DNA from: Escherichia whittamii
GTDB lineage: Bacteria; Pseudomonadota; Gammaproteobacteria; Enterobacterales; Enterobacteriaceae
Direction of reading: 5' to 3'
Length of the DNA: 64,000 nt
NCBI RefSeq assembly: GCF_014836715.1
Contig: NZ_JACSQI010000018.1
Location: 1-64,000 of the forward strand
Within the stretch, counting starts at the first letter, position 1; each line of letters opens with the position of its first letter. The notes under the pieces are model-generated. The model did not search any database, was not told the origin of the DNA, and saw only the letters and a list, made by a program, of their open reading frames with translations. Shown in pieces: positions 31,255-42,443 of this stretch. A program made the translations under genes and the position numbers.

Positions 31255-31564
31255 GCGTAAAAGTTATGGGGTCACTATTTCACCTAAGATTAACTTATGT
31301 AACAGTGTGGAAGTATTGACCAATACATTCGAGACAGTTATTAGTGATAGACAGGTTTAATAATTCGGATTGCTAAGTGCTTGATTCGCCGTTTATTCGT
31401 CATCAATGAATTCTTTACCTGCAAGCGCCCAGAGCTCTGTACCCAGGTTTCCTCTCTTCCACAGAGCGGCGAGCCAAATAACAAACGGGTAAAGCCAGGT
31501 TGATGTGCGAAGGCAAATTTAAGTTCCGGCAGTCTTATGCAATAAGGCGCTAAGGAGACCTTAA

Positions 31565-32848
31565 ATGGCTGATACAAAAGCAAAACTCACCCTCAATGGG
31601 AACACAGCTGTTGAACTGGATGTGCTGAAAGGCACGCTAGGTCAAGATGTTATCGATATCCGTACGCTTGGTTCGAAAGGCGTATTCACCTTTGACCCTG
31701 GTTTCACTTCAACCGCATCCTGCGAATCTAAAATTACTTTTATTGATGGTGATGAAGGTATTTTGCTGCATCGTGGCTTCCCGATCGATCAGCTGGCAAC
31801 CGATTCTAACTACCTGGAAGTTTGCTACATCCTGTTAAATGGTGAAAAACCAACGCAGGAACAGTATGACGAATTCAAAACCACAGTAACTCGTCATACC
31901 ATGATCCACGAACAGATCACCCGTCTGTTCCACGCTTTCCGTCGTGACTCGCATCCGATGGCGGTCATGTGTGGTATTACTGGTGCGCTGGCGGCGTTTT
32001 ATCATGACTCTCTGGACGTCAATAACCCGCGCCATCGTGAAATCGCTGCGTTCCGTCTGCTGTCGAAAATGCCGACCATGGCAGCGATGTGCTACAAATA
32101 CTCCATCGGGCAGCCATTTGTTTACCCGCGTAATGACCTCTCCTACGCCGGTAACTTCCTGCACATGATGTTCTCCACGCCGTGCGAGCCGTATGAAGTC
32201 AATCCAATTCTGGAACGTGCTATGGACCGTATTCTGATCCTGCACGCTGACCACGAACAGAACGCCTCTACTTCTACCGTACGTACCGCAGGCTCTTCGG
32301 GCGCAAACCCGTTTGCCTGTATCGCGGCAGGTATTGCCTCTCTGTGGGGACCAGCACACGGCGGCGCCAACGAAGCTGCACTGAAAATGCTGGAAGAAAT
32401 CAGCTCGGTTAAACACATTCCGGAATTTGTTCGTCGTGCGAAAGACAAAAATGACTCTTTCCGTCTGATGGGCTTCGGTCACCGCGTGTACAAAAACTAC
32501 GACCCGCGCGCCACCGTAATGCGTGAAACCTGCCATGAAGTGCTGAAAGAACTGGGTACCAAAGATGACCTGCTGGAAGTGGCCATGGAGCTGGAAAACA
32601 TCGCGCTGAACGACCCGTATTTTATCGAGAAGAAACTCTACCCGAACGTCGATTTCTACTCTGGTATCATCCTGAAAGCGATGGGTATTCCGTCTTCCAT
32701 GTTCACCGTCATCTTCGCCATGGCCCGTACCGTTGGCTGGATTGCTCACTGGAGCGAAATGCACAGCGACGGCATGAAGATTGCCCGTCCGCGTCAGCTG
32801 TACACCGGTTATGAAAAACGCGACTTTAAAAGCGATATCAAGCGTTAA
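31565..32848 (+). CDS. gltA: citrate synthase
   Basis: 427 aa hexameric type II citrate synthase, starting [20 protein letters not shown]. Active-site residues are in [13 protein letters not shown] (His264), [29 protein letters not shown] (His305) and NVDFYSG (Asp362). It condenses oxaloacetate and acetyl-CoA. RBS AAGGAGA is 6 bp upstream. Divergent from sdhC and followed by a strong terminator. Confidence 0.98.
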   Translation: MADTKAKLTLNGNTAVELDVLKGTLGQDVIDIRTLGSKGVFTFDPGFTSTASCESKITFIDGDEGILLHRGFPIDQLATDSNYLEVCYILLNGEKPTQEQYDEFKTTVTRHTMIHEQITRLFHAFRRDSHPMAVMCGITGALAAFYHDSLDVNNPRHREIAAFRLLSKMPTMAAMCYKYSIGQPFVYPRNDLSYAGNFLHMMFSTPCEPYEVNPILERAMDRILILHADHEQNASTSTVRTAGSSGANPFACIAAGIASLWGPAHGGANEAALKMLEEISSVKHIPEFVRRAKDKNDSFRLMGFGHRVYKNYDPRATVMRETCHEVLKELGTKDDLLEVAMELENIALNDPYFIEKKLYPNVDFYSGIILKAMGIPSSMFTVIFAMARTVGWIAHWSEMHSDGMKIARPRQLYTGYEKRDFKSDIKR

Positions 32849-32877
32849 TCGTTGATTGTCTGGCAGTAAATCTTTCT

Positions 32878-32908
32878 AACCCGTCTTTTCTATGGCGGGT
32901 TATTTTTT
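32878..32908 (+). terminator. intrinsic terminator of gltA
   Basis: AACCCG and CGGGTT arms enclose a 12-nt loop and are followed by ATTTTTT, 30 bp after the gltA stop codon. The following 330 bp to ybgD is AT-rich, holds no gene and must contain the ybgD promoter. Confidence 0.85.
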
Positions 32909-33239
32909 ATATGCCTGCACGCAAAAAATCGTAAAGATGAAATCCATTATCGGACCAACATAGATATTGTAAAAAAATAACACCGTTCAATTTATAAGCA
33001 GACTAATTATTTTTTAATTACCCTCTCCTGATAGCAACATTTTTAACTCCATGAAAATGAGGAACATCTCTAATAATCCCGTCTCCTTTTTATTAAACAA
33101 TTAATTCATCGCGTCAATTAATTAGACTTGCATTTAATAAAGTTAACATTATTTTAAAATAAAACTAAAAACATTTGATATTCAAATAAGTTATTCTGTA
33201 TCGCTATATCTTTTTTTTATTTCCTCTAAGGACTCCGTT

Positions 33240-33806
33240 ATGTTTAAAGGACAAAAAACACTGGCGGCACTGGCCGTATCTCTGTTAATTTCTGCCCCTG
33301 TTTATGCTGCTGATGAAGGCTCTGGTGAAATTCACTTTAAGGGCGAAATTATTGAAGCGCCTTGTGAAATTAAACAGGAAGACCTTGATAAACAAGTAAA
33401 TCTTGGTGAGGTAACCAAGAGCCGCATCAACCAGGATCATCACAGCGCATTGACGCCTGTCGATATTCATTTAGTTAACTGTGACCTGCCAGGTTCAGAT
33501 AACGGTTCAGGTACCCCAATATCAAAAGTCGCAGTAACCTTTGATAGTTCGGCGAAAACGACAGGAGCCTCCCCAATGCTCAGTAACACCAGCGCTGGTG
33601 AAGCCACAGGTGTTGGCGTGCGCTTAATGAACAAAGACCAGTCCAACATCACTCTGGGTACAGCAAGTCCTGATATTGGGCTGGAACCCACTGCCACAGA
33701 ACAAACCCTGAACTTCTTCGCCTGGATGGAGCAGATTGATAACGGTACTCCTGTGACTGCTGGTGAAGTCACCGCTAACGCAACCTATGTTCTGGATTAT
33801 AAATAA
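33240..33806 (+). CDS. ybgD: fimbrial major subunit-like protein YbgD
   Basis: 188 aa. A signal peptide (1-23, ending APVYAA) precedes a mature domain with the fimbrial FimA-like fold: first Cys in APCEI, second in LVNCDLP, and the C-terminal beta-zipper motif ANATYVLDYK, recognised by the chaperone. It heads the ybgD-ybgQ-ybgP-ybgO chaperone-usher set. Its sequence diverges from the K-12 version mostly in the exposed middle, as is usual for pilins. Confidence 0.95.
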   Translation: MFKGQKTLAALAVSLLISAPVYAADEGSGEIHFKGEIIEAPCEIKQEDLDKQVNLGEVTKSRINQDHHSALTPVDIHLVNCDLPGSDNGSGTPISKVAVTFDSSAKTTGASPMLSNTSAGEATGVGVRLMNKDQSNITLGTASPDIGLEPTATEQTLNFFAWMEQIDNGTPVTAGEVTANATYVLDYK

Positions 33807-33906
33807 TTATAGCGTTGTCATATTTTAGTCTATGCATATGACGGCTTGAGTGATTAAATGTATTATGGCGGCAAGTTAGCCGCCTTTCTTCAAATATTTA
33901 CCAGGT

Positions 33907-36349
33907 ATGGATGCCGTGAATATTTATCGATTTTCTGTTTTATCCTGCCTGACAATGACTATTTCATCTGCATTGGCGGTGGAGTTCAACCTTAACGTAC
34001 TTGATAAATCGATGCGCGATAGCGTTGATATTTCTCTGCTCAATGAAAAAGGCGCTATCGTTCCCGGTGATTATTTTGTTAGCGTCGTTGTTAATAATAT
34101 TCAAATCAGCAGCGGGCAAACTATTCACTGGCAAAAAAACAACGATCAAATAATTCCTTGTATCAATGATTCACTACTGGATAAATTTGGCCTTAAAGAA
34201 AAAATCCGCCAGACATTGCCGCAGGTTAATCAGTGTTTCGATTTTAGCAGCCTGCCGGAAATCAACTTTACGTTTGTTCAGACCAACCAACAGCTTAATA
34301 TCACGATTCCACAAGCCTGGCTGGCATGGCATTCAGACAACTGGGCGCCGCCTGAAACATGGGATGCTGGTGTTTCGGGTATCTTGCTGGACTACAACCT
34401 GTTTGCCAGCACTTATCGTCCGCAAGAAGGGAGCAGTAATACCAATCTGAATGCTTACGGTACAACGGGTATTAACGCCGGAGCATGGCGGTTGCGTAGC
34501 GATTACCAACTCAACCAGTCCGACAACGGTGATGTGCACAATCAATCCGGGGCTATTTCCCGAACCTATCTGTTTCGCCCGCTACCACACGCTTGGCGAA
34601 ACCGATCTCAGCTCCAATATTTTTGACGGTTTTTCGTATACCGGTGCCGCCCTGACCAGCGATGACCGAATGCTTCCCTGGGAATTACGCGGATACGCAC
34701 CGCAAATTAGCGGCGTGGCGCAAACTAACGCTACCGTCACCATAAGCCATACCGGACGCGTCATTTATCAGAAAAAAGTCCCACCGGGCCCTTTCATCAT
34801 TGATGACATGAATCAGTCTGTTCAAGGCACACTGGATGTCAAAGTGACGGAGGAAGATGGCCGGGTTAATAATTTCCAGGTATCCGCAGCGTCAACGCCT
34901 TTTCTGACCCGCCAGGGGCAGGTGCGTTATAAACTTGCTGCGGGTCGTCCGCGCCCTTCTTTATCTCATCATACTGAAAACGAAACGTTTTTAAGTAATG
35001 AAGTTTCCTGGGGGATGCTCTCCAATACTTCACTGTATGGCGGGTTGATTCTCGCCGGGGACGATTATCATTCTGGCGCGCTGGGTATCGGGCAAAATAT
35101 GCTGTGGCTGGGGGCGCTCTCCTTTGACGTGACCTGGGCTAAAAGTCGTTTTGATAATCAACCGGACGAGAAAGGTTACAGTTATCGCGTTAACTACAGT
35201 AAACGGATAGATGCCACCGACAGTCTTCTTTCGATAGCGGCGTATCGTTTCTCCGATCGCCATTTCCATAGCTACGCCAATTATATCGATCATAAATACA
35301 ATGACGCTGATGCTCAGGATGAAAAAAAGACAATCAGCCTTTCCGCCGGGCAACCCATTGCACCGCTGAATCTCAACCTGTACGTCAACCTGTTGCGTCA
35401 AACCTGGTGGAATGCGGAGTCTTCCACAACCGCCAATATTACCGCTGGCTTCAACGTTGATATTGGTGACTGGAAAGATATTTCCGTCTCAACCTCGTTT
35501 AACACCACACATTACGAAGACAAAGCTCGTGATAACCAGATTTACCTGTCGATTTCATTGCCTGTTGGTAACGGTGGCCGCATTGGTTATGACATGCAGG
35601 ACAGCAAAAATAGCACCTCACACCGCATGTCGTGGAACGATACCCTGGATGACCGCAACAGTTGGGGAATATCAACCGGACTACAATCTGACCGCCCTGA
35701 CAATGGCGCACAGGTTAGCGGCAATTATCAGCATTTTAGTTCTGCCGGCGAGTGGGATCTGTCTGGTACGTACGCCGCTAATGATTACAGCTCTGCCAGC
35801 ACCAGCTGGAGTGGCTCCTTTACTGCTACACGCTATGGCGCTGCGTTTCATCGCCGTAGCTCCACCAACGAACCTCGTCTTATGGTCAGTACAGACGGTG
35901 TGGCCGACATTCCCATTCAGGGTAATCTCGACTACACCAACCGTTTTGGCATTGCGGTCGTACCGTTTGTTTCCAGCTACCAACCCTCAACTGTCGCGGT
36001 CAATATGAACGACTTGCCCGACGGCGTCACGGTATCCGAAAACGTGGTCAAAGAAACCTGGACGGAAGGTGCAATCGGCTATAAAGCGCTGGCTTCACGT
36101 TCCGGAAAAGATGTTAACGTTATCATCCGTGACGCCAGCGGACATTTCCCGCCACTCGGCGCCGATATCCGGCAAGAAGAAAGCGGAATCAGCGTCGGAA
36201 TGGTGGGGGAAGATGGCCACGCCTGGTTAAGTGGTGTGGGTGAAAGTCAGCGATTCACAATACGTTGGGGTGATCAACAGCGTTGTTTAATTCAGCTTCC
36301 TCAGCACCTGGAAGATATGAGTAAACGCCTGATTCTCCCCTGTCATTAA
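33907..36349 (+). pseudogene. ybgQ: ybgQ, outer-membrane fimbrial usher, frameshifted
   Basis: Two overlapping frames encode one FimD-type usher. The first (33907-34626) gives the signal peptide, N-terminal periplasmic domain and start of the barrel up to SRTYLFRPLP near 34587. The second (open from 34451) resumes at LGETDLSSNIFDGFSYTGAAL and runs to the C-terminal domain ending RLILPCH at 36349. Between RPLP and LGETD the family normally has about seven residues of the LGSKLT type. The combined span is 3n+1, so a small deletion (3n+2 bases, probably 14 or 17) broke the frame. Fimbriae would not be assembled by this usher unless the call is a sequencing error. Confidence 0.88.
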
Positions 36350-36363
36350 TTAAGGAAAAGACA

Positions 36364-37098
36364 ATGGCAATTTTTAAAGGAATGCCCCTTATTCTGCTGA
36401 TCGTGAGCTTATGCAGCCATGCTGCCTTACAGCCCGATCGCACTCGTATTGTGTTTAACGCCAAAGATAAAGCGACCAGCCTGCGAATAGAAAATCGCAG
36501 CGATAAACTTCCCTATCTCGCATACTCATGGATAGAAAATGACAAAGGGGATAAAAGCGATGATTTCCTCGTCGCCTTGCCACCAATCCAACGTCTGGAA
36601 GCGAAAGCGACATCGCAGGCGCGTATCGTCAAGCAATCTTCCACCAGTCAATTGCCGACCGATCGTGAATCGCTGTTTTACTATAACCTGCGTGAGATCC
36701 CCCCAGCCCCGGAAAAAGGAACCGGTCATGCCATCCTTCAGGTTGCTATCCAGAGCCGTATAAAGTTGTTCTGGCGGCCCGCCGGATTACGCAAAAAATC
36801 GGGCGAGCATGTGGAACTACAATTACAGGTCAGCCAGCAAAATAATCAGCTTACCCTGAAAAACCCAACGCCTTATTACCTGACCATCGCCTATCTTGGC
36901 CGCGACCAAAAAGGCATTTTGCCCGGTTTTAAAAGTACGCTCATAGCGCCTTTTTCTTCGGCAATCGCCAGTACGGGTAACTATAACGGCAACCAGTTTT
37001 ATCTTGGTTATATGGATGACTATGGCGCGTTGCGTATGACTACGCTCAACTGTCAGGGGCAATGCAAAATGCAGCGCGTGGTGGAGAATAAACAATGA
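36364..37098 (+). CDS. ybgP: periplasmic fimbrial chaperone YbgP
   Basis: 244 aa PapD-family chaperone. A signal peptide ends near residue 20 ([16 protein letters not shown]). The subunit-binding strand A1/G1 residues lie in [11 protein letters not shown], and [11 protein letters not shown] carries the conserved Lys region. The C-terminal Ig-like domain includes [15 protein letters not shown]. It starts 14 bp after the broken usher and overlaps ybgO by 4 bp. Confidence 0.94.
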   Translation: MAIFKGMPLILLIVSLCSHAALQPDRTRIVFNAKDKATSLRIENRSDKLPYLAYSWIENDKGDKSDDFLVALPPIQRLEAKATSQARIVKQSSTSQLPTDRESLFYYNLREIPPAPEKGTGHAILQVAIQSRIKLFWRPAGLRKKSGEHVELQLQVSQQNNQLTLKNPTPYYLTIAYLGRDQKGILPGFKSTLIAPFSSAIASTGNYNGNQFYLGYMDDYGALRMTTLNCQGQCKMQRVVENKQ

Positions 37099-38156
37099 GT
37101 ATAAGCAAAGGACTGTTACTCATTGCCTGTTTGTTATTTCTGCCCTTAAAAAACGCGTTGGCGATGGACTGTTATTTTGGCGCCTCAGGCGGCCCAGTGG
37201 AAAAATCAGAAACGATTATGTCATTCGCCGTCCCGGCTAACGCCAAACCGGGAGATAAAATCTGGGAATCCGATGATATTAAAATCCCCGTCTATTGTAA
37301 TAACAATACCAACGGTGATTTCGAAAGTGAGCATGTTTATGCCTGGGTAAACCCCTACCCCGGCATGCAGGATCGTTACTATCAACTCGGCGTAACCTAT
37401 AACGGTGCTGATTATGACGCCAGCCTCGGAAAAAGCCGTATCGATACTAACCAATGTATCGACAGTAAAAAAATTGACATGTATACACCAGAGCAAATTA
37501 TCGCTATGGGATGGCAAAATAAAATTTGCTCTGGTGATCCTGCAGCTATCCATAAATCGCGAACGTTTATGGCGCGTATGCGACTATACGTCAAACTACG
37601 CGAAATGCCGCCGCACGATTACCAAAGCACCCTTAACGATTACACTATCGTACAATTTGATGGCGCTGGCAGCGTCAACGAAGATCCCTCGGCCAAAAAC
37701 CTGAAATATCACATCTATGGGCTGGAAAATATTCGTGTTCTTGACTGTAGTGTCGACTTCGCCATTACTCCCGATAATCAGGTCATCGATTTTGGCAAAT
37801 TTAACGTGCTGGATATTCGCCGTCACAATATGACAAAAACGTTTTCCATCAAAACGACCAAAACCCAAAATGGTGAGTGTACCGATGGCTTCAAAGTCAG
37901 TTCTTCGTTTTATACCGAAGAAACACTGGTGGAAGGCGATCAGGCGTTGCTCGTGGGTAATGGATTACGACTGCGTATGCTGGATGAAAATTCTTCACCC
38001 TATACATTCAATAAATATTCTGAATACGCCGACTTTACCAGCGACATGCTGGTCTATGAAAAAACCTATACGGCAGAACTGTCATCTATAAGCGGCACGC
38101 CAATTGATCCCGGCCCCTTTGATACCGTGGTGCTATTCAAAATTAACTACAACTGA
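37095..38156 (+). CDS. ybgO: fimbrial tip/adhesin-like protein YbgO
   Basis: 353 aa. A signal peptide is at about 1-24 (KNALAMD). An N-terminal adhesin-like region (about 25-210) carries four Cys, and a C-terminal pilin-like domain begins at about VLDCSVDF and ends in the beta-zipper [14 protein letters not shown]. Two-domain tip adhesins of chaperone-usher fimbriae have this layout. The 4-bp overlap with ybgP shows coupling. Confidence 0.92.
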   Translation: MSISKGLLLIACLLFLPLKNALAMDCYFGASGGPVEKSETIMSFAVPANAKPGDKIWESDDIKIPVYCNNNTNGDFESEHVYAWVNPYPGMQDRYYQLGVTYNGADYDASLGKSRIDTNQCIDSKKIDMYTPEQIIAMGWQNKICSGDPAAIHKSRTFMARMRLYVKLREMPPHDYQSTLNDYTIVQFDGAGSVNEDPSAKNLKYHIYGLENIRVLDCSVDFAITPDNQVIDFGKFNVLDIRRHNMTKTFSIKTTKTQNGECTDGFKVSSSFYTEETLVEGDQALLVGNGLRLRMLDENSSPYTFNKYSEYADFTSDMLVYEKTYTAELSSISGTPIDPGPFDTVVLFKINYN

Positions 38157-38375
38157 TTCTATTCACGCGGATAGAGCGTTGTATGTGTCACTGTCGTTAT
38201 ATTGTTATCAACGTTCTGGCCTTCTGGTCAGAACTTTTTTTAACCAGCAGAGTGAAAAACATACTCACCACCCTGCACTGCTTCCCTCGCGCGGAATTTT
38301 CTGATTTAGCCTATCTCTTTTTGCGCTCAGGTTGCTCATCGCAAGGAAATAGTACAAAAGTCTCTGGATAAAATG

Positions 38376-38398
38376 CCCCCGAAAAAAAATCACGGGGG
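38376..38398 (-). terminator. possible terminator downstream of dctM-like gene
   Basis: On the minus strand CCCCCG and CGGGGG arms surround TGATTTTTTTT and are followed by CATTTT, 34 bp beyond the dctM-like stop codon. The layout is atypical because the T-run is in the loop. The remainder of 38157-38431, downstream of ybgO, contains no credible gene, only short random frames and a GTTCTG-rich palindrome near 38210-38232. Confidence 0.4.
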
Positions 38399-38431
38399 TC
38401 ATTCTCAATCAAAGCATATTACATTTATTAT

Positions 38432-39730
38432 TCAAACCAGCAGCAAAGATATTGCCGGGATATAGGTAATAACCAACAGCAGTAAAATCAGACTTATCAG
38501 TAATGGCACCGCTTCACGCATAAATTGCCCGACAGAAACCTGCACGGTATTACATACCAGCAGCATCACTGTTCCGACAGGTGGTGATAACGTTCCTAAC
38601 GATAAGTTGAGGATCATGATGATGCCAAAATGTACCGGATCAATGCCAAAATGAGCCACCACAGGTTTAAGTAATGGGACTAATATCAGCAGGATGGCGC
38701 TACCTTCAAGGAACATGCCAAGCACCAGCAGCAATAGATTGATAATCAATAAAAAGACATATTTATTATCGGTCAGAGTAGTGACAAACTCCGCAACCGT
38801 GATACCTGCCCGCTCAAGGGAAAATATCCAGCCCAGTGCGGCACTCGCCATAATGATTAACATTACAGATGCCGTGGACCGCGCCGTCTCAGAGAGCGCA
38901 GTAAATACATGGCTGATTTTCAGTTCGCGATAAATCACAAAACCAATAAACATTACCAATAATACTGCTACCGCTCCGGCTTCTGTTGGCGTAAAGATAT
39001 TTGCCCGAATACCACCGATAACCGCAACGATTAAGAACAGTGCTGGCCAGGCCTGCACCAGCGCCACTGACACTTCTTTCGGTTTTGGCCAGTGTTCGCT
39101 GGAAGGTTTTAAACCGCGCCGAATAGCCACCAGCCATACGGTGACAATCAACATAGCAGAGCACAGCAGACCTGGCAGGATCCCGGCCATAAACATGGAA
39201 CCAATGGAGACATCCGCCACCAGTCCATACAGGATCAATGCAATACCCGGTGGAATGATTGGTGTAATCAGCGAACCACAAGCTGTTATTGCCGCCGCAA
39301 AGCCCCGGGAATATCCTTTCTGTTCCATTTCCGGCACCATCATGCGCGATAACATCGCGGCGTCCGCCAGGTTAGAAGCGCTGACACCGCCCATCATGGT
39401 ACTGACCAGAATATTAGCCCCACCCAGACCACCGCGCATTCTGCCAATCAACACGTTGGCAATTTGCAAAATACGCGCGGCAATACCGGTATAGCTCATT
39501 AACGTGCCTAATAAGATAAAAAACGGAATAGCCAACAGCGAAGGGGTTTGTGTCGTGGCAATCAAACGCTGAATTGCCACCATTAACGGCACGTTTGAAT
39601 AGCAAAGGAAGTAGGTCAGAATGCCGCAAAACATCGCCAGCCATACCGGCATATTGATAAATAAACAGATGAACATAAGCGGGATGATCATCAGCCAGCT
39701 TCCCGCCAGTAATTCACTCAATGCTGTCAT
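38432..39730 (-). CDS. TRAP transporter large permease subunit (DctM type)
   Basis: 432 aa with about twelve hydrophobic helices and the DctM signatures ALLAIPFFILLGTLMSYTG, GGVSASNLADAAML and ITPIIPPGIALILYG. It forms the main channel of a tripartite ATP-independent periplasmic transporter for an organic acid driven by an ion gradient. It is the last gene of the operon and its ATG abuts the dctQ-like stop. The substrate cannot be told from this subunit. Confidence 0.93.
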   Translation of the reverse strand: MTALSELLAGSWLMIIPLMFICLFINMPVWLAMFCGILTYFLCYSNVPLMVAIQRLIATTQTPSLLAIPFFILLGTLMSYTGIAARILQIANVLIGRMRGGLGGANILVSTMMGGVSASNLADAAMLSRMMVPEMEQKGYSRGFAAAITACGSLITPIIPPGIALILYGLVADVSIGSMFMAGILPGLLCSAMLIVTVWLVAIRRGLKPSSEHWPKPKEVSVALVQAWPALFLIVAVIGGIRANIFTPTEAGAVAVLLVMFIGFVIYRELKISHVFTALSETARSTASVMLIIMASAALGWIFSLERAGITVAEFVTTLTDNKYVFLLIINLLLLVLGMFLEGSAILLILVPLLKPVVAHFGIDPVHFGIIMILNLSLGTLSPPVGTVMLLVCNTVQVSVGQFMREAVPLLISLILLLLVITYIPAISLLLV

Positions 39731-40191
39731 TATTCACCTTCCTTGCGTGGCGTTTTCTTGATCAGGTGTAAGGCAGTAAAACAGGCGACACCGATAGCGC
39801 CAACCGTGACGGCAATATCGATCCAAAACCAGGATATTTTTAATATTTGCGTGGTTTTAAAGGCTGTCCCGGCAGCTAATTTCCATGCTGACCAGGCCAT
39901 CACAATCAGTAAAATAATAGATACCAAAGAGACAAATAACGTTAAAATACGTTGCCAGCGTGGTGTCAGCGCATCAGCTAAAAATGGAATCGACAAATGG
40001 GTATTATCCCGTTCGGCAACGACCGCACCAAACATGACTACCCAAATCATTAATAAACCGGAAACCTCTTCTGTCCACTGCAATGGCATATTAAAACAGT
40101 AACGCATTATTACCGCAGCAATGGTCATAATTACCAATATAAAGAGCGTTAATACCGCAGAAACTTCAATCACTTTCCCGAAAAGATGCAT
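39730..40191 (-). CDS. TRAP transporter small permease subunit (DctQ type)
   Basis: 153 aa from MHLFGKVIEVSAV, chosen because AGAGGTG lies just upstream; the open frame reaches back 12 codons to another ATG. Four transmembrane helices are present with the DctQ motif RYCFNMPLQWTEEVSGLLMIW near 32-52. It pairs with the adjacent DctM-like protein. Confidence 0.9.
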   Translation of the reverse strand: MHLFGKVIEVSAVLTLFILVIMTIAAVIMRYCFNMPLQWTEEVSGLLMIWVVMFGAVVAERDNTHLSIPFLADALTPRWQRILTLFVSLVSIILLIVMAWSAWKLAAGTAFKTTQILKISWFWIDIAVTVGAIGVACFTALHLIKKTPRKEGE

Positions 40192-40250
40192 AAACACCTC
40201 TGCTCTTAATGGTCGGTGCCGAAACACCGACCTGTCCTTATGCCATGAAA

Positions 40251-41219
40251 TTATTTCAGCTGTTGCTGAATAGTGTCATATAAACCAGGAGTCCATTCCG
40301 GGAATTGTTGATAGACTTTTAACGCTTTTTCTTTGAAAGGTGCCACGTCAGGATAGATAATTTCTACGCCCTGCTCCTGCATGGTTTTCAGCATTGCCGC
40401 ATCTTGCTCAGTGGTAATTTTCTGGCTATATAAACCGGCTTCATACGCTGTCTGGTGAATAATATCTAGCTGCGCAGGTGTCAGGGTACTGAAAAATGCT
40501 TCGCCGCCCAACCATAATGATGTATTGGTCAGATAGTTCACCATTGACAGATATTTCGCCTGCTCATGCAGTTTTTGCCCATACAGAACAGAAACCGGGT
40601 TTTCCACACCATCGATCATCCCCTGCGTCAGCGCCGGATAAACGTCTCCCAGCGGCATTGGCGTTGGAGTTGCGCCCATTGCTTCAATGGCTTTAATCTG
40701 CATGACGTTATTCGGCACGCGGATCTTCATCCCTTTCAGGTCTTCTGGTGTACGAATCGGTTTTTTAGCAATGATCTGTCGAGTGCCGTACAGATAGTTG
40801 CTCATGACAATATGCACACCTTTTTCCCGCAGTTTCTGTTCTTTTTGTTTAAACCAGTCACTGGCATAAATCGCAAACAGTTTCTGTGGATCTTCGGTTA
40901 AATATGGCCCAAACAATATACCCAGGTCTGCATCATAGTCAGTTAAAAAACCTACATCACTGATGGTGATAATATTCATCCCCATCAGTGCTTGTTCAGT
41001 AATATCTTGTTTTGAACCTAACTGTGAACTTGGGTAAAGTTCAAAAACAATATCTCCATTGCTTTTTTTCTTCACCAGTTCTTCCCAGTACTTCACTACT
41101 GTATCCGCTGGTTCGCCGGGGTTACTTTCATAGGCGATTTTGATAGTTACCGGTGCGGCATTCAGCATCGGACTTAATAAAGCGAAAAGAAATAAAAAGG
41201 GTGCCAGTAATTTTTTCAT
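40251..41219 (-). CDS. TRAP transporter substrate-binding protein (DctP type)
   Basis: 322 aa. A signal peptide (1-21, SPMLNAAP) is followed by a DctP fold. The carboxylate-clamping Arg is expected in KGMKIRVPNNVMQIKAIEAM, and DGVENPVSVLYGQKLHE is the typical second-lobe motif. It captures an organic acid in the periplasm for the DctQM permease. It is encoded between the permease and the lyase genes, with a Shine-Dalgarno in CTTACAGGTAA shared in sequence and spacing with the RraA-like gene. Confidence 0.93.
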   Translation of the reverse strand: MKKLLAPFLFLFALLSPMLNAAPVTIKIAYESNPGEPADTVVKYWEELVKKKSNGDIVFELYPSSQLGSKQDITEQALMGMNIITISDVGFLTDYDADLGILFGPYLTEDPQKLFAIYASDWFKQKEQKLREKGVHIVMSNYLYGTRQIIAKKPIRTPEDLKGMKIRVPNNVMQIKAIEAMGATPTPMPLGDVYPALTQGMIDGVENPVSVLYGQKLHEQAKYLSMVNYLTNTSLWLGGEAFFSTLTPAQLDIIHQTAYEAGLYSQKITTEQDAAMLKTMQEQGVEIIYPDVAPFKEKALKVYQQFPEWTPGLYDTIQQQLK

Positions 41220-41246
41220 TATTATTACCTGTAAGAGCTTTATCGA

Positions 41247-42443
41247 TTAACGGGGATCTGCCCGACAGACTGCACTTTTGCTGTAATCAAATGCTTTATA
41301 CGTTAAAACAAACTCCTGATGTTCCAGTCGTTCTGCGGCACAATGTTGACCGTTTGCGATATTTTCAATCAATTGCATAATATCGTCTGCAATATCGTCG
41401 AGCGTTGCGCCTTCGCTAATAATACGTCCGGCATTAACGTCCATATCGTCAGATAAATGCTCCCACGTCTGCGGGTTATTACACACTTTAATAATGGGTG
41501 CGATCACGGAACCAATAACTGAACCGCGCCCCGTGGTAAATAACACCATATGACAGCCAGAGGCGATAAGTTCCAGTGCTTCTGAGGAGTCATTAATATT
41601 CGGATAACCAAAACGAGGTTCACCATCAGGCACCACGTCCATCAACCAAAGCCCAGGAAAGGGCGTTTGTTGCGTCGGTAAAATAACGCCAACAATCAGC
41701 GCATCGCCCGACTTGGTATAAGCCCCGAGGGATTTTTCTTCCTGAGTGGTTAAGCCACCTTCAGCATTACCGTTAGAAAAACTCCCCAGCCCCATCAAAC
41801 TGTAATAACGCTCTGCTTTTGTCATTGCCGCTTCGATGGCATCACGTGCCTGTACGCTGCCCGCGCGCGACATCATATGTTGTTCACAGCCAAGCAACTC
41901 ACCGCTTTCTTCAAAAATGCAGGTAGCCCCTTTCTCCAGCAACTGATTAAAGGCGCGCCCTACTGCCGGATTGCCCGTGATACCACTGGTGCCATCGGAA
42001 CCACCGCAGATAGTGCCAACCACCAGGTCACTCCAGTTCAGGGTGCAACGCGGTGTATCCGCAAGCTGTTCCAGCATTCCAGCGACCAACTGCTTACCTA
42101 GCGTAATGGTGTTGGTCGTACCTTTATTTTCCTGAATGACCAGCGTATGGCACGGTCGCCCACTTTCTCGTACTTCTTGCTCCAGCCGACGGCGATCAAA
42201 ATTCTCGCATCCCAGCGAAATAATCAGTACGCCGCCGACGTTGCTATGAGTCGCCAGATTTTTAACCAGCCGGTAGCCGTAATCACTGGGATAACAACCT
42301 GAAAAACCAAAATACTGCACATCGTGACAAGGAAATCCCTCTGCAATCTTTTTAGCAACATGGCTGGCACACTCCACCATAAAGATTACCTGCACAGTAT
42401 TACGAATACCCGGTCGGCCATTTTGCCGTACATAACCTTCCAT
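41247..42443 (-). CDS. UxaA-family dehydratase/lyase large subunit (SuyB-like)
   Basis: 398 aa, starting MEGYVRQNGRPGIRNTVQVIF. It matches the C-terminal catalytic part of altronate/galactarate dehydratases and the SuyB subunit of (2R)-sulfolactate sulfo-lyase: GCENFDRRRLEQEV, VGTICGGSDGTSGITGNPAVG, and TTGRGSVIGSVIAPIIKVC near the end. Conserved Cys residues fit an iron-dependent hydro-lyase. Its start overlaps the small-subunit stop by one base. It probably removes water or sulfite from a 2-hydroxy acid; the actual substrate is unknown. Confidence 0.88.
   Translation of the reverse strand: MEGYVRQNGRPGIRNTVQVIFMVECASHVAKKIAEGFPCHDVQYFGFSGCYPSDYGYRLVKNLATHSNVGGVLIISLGCENFDRRRLEQEVRESGRPCHTLVIQENKGTTNTITLGKQLVAGMLEQLADTPRCTLNWSDLVVGTICGGSDGTSGITGNPAVGRAFNQLLEKGATCIFEESGELLGCEQHMMSRAGSVQARDAIEAAMTKAERYYSLMGLGSFSNGNAEGGLTTQEEKSLGAYTKSGDALIVGVILPTQQTPFPGLWLMDVVPDGEPRFGYPNINDSSEALELIASGCHMVLFTTGRGSVIGSVIAPIIKVCNNPQTWEHLSDDMDVNAGRIISEGATLDDIADDIMQLIENIANGQHCAAERLEHQEFVLTYKAFDYSKSAVCRADPR

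Larger units (their letters stand above)
30858..31564. promoter_or_regulatory. sdhC-gltA divergent regulatory region
   Basis: 707 bp between divergent TCA-cycle genes with no credible coding sequence; the 80-codon minus-strand frame at its right side has no homology. It must hold the sdhC promoter and the gltA promoters. E. coli genetics places ArcA, FNR, Fur/RyhB and CRP inputs here. A CRP-like palindrome and a good gltA -10 are listed separately. The last part (31310-31564) is the long gltA leader ending with AAGGAGA before the start codon. Confidence 0.8.

Noticed and set aside
31835..32764. 309-codon minus-strand open frame
   Set aside because: Antisense to gltA; no motif and no ribosome site.
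35412..36008. 198-codon plus-strand frame inside the usher gene
   Set aside because: It is the +1 frame of ybgQ; the usher motifs are in the other frame throughout this part.
38183..38371. 62-codon plus-strand frame downstream of ybgO
   Set aside because: It has several start options but no ribosome site, no homology and a composition unlike coding sequence.
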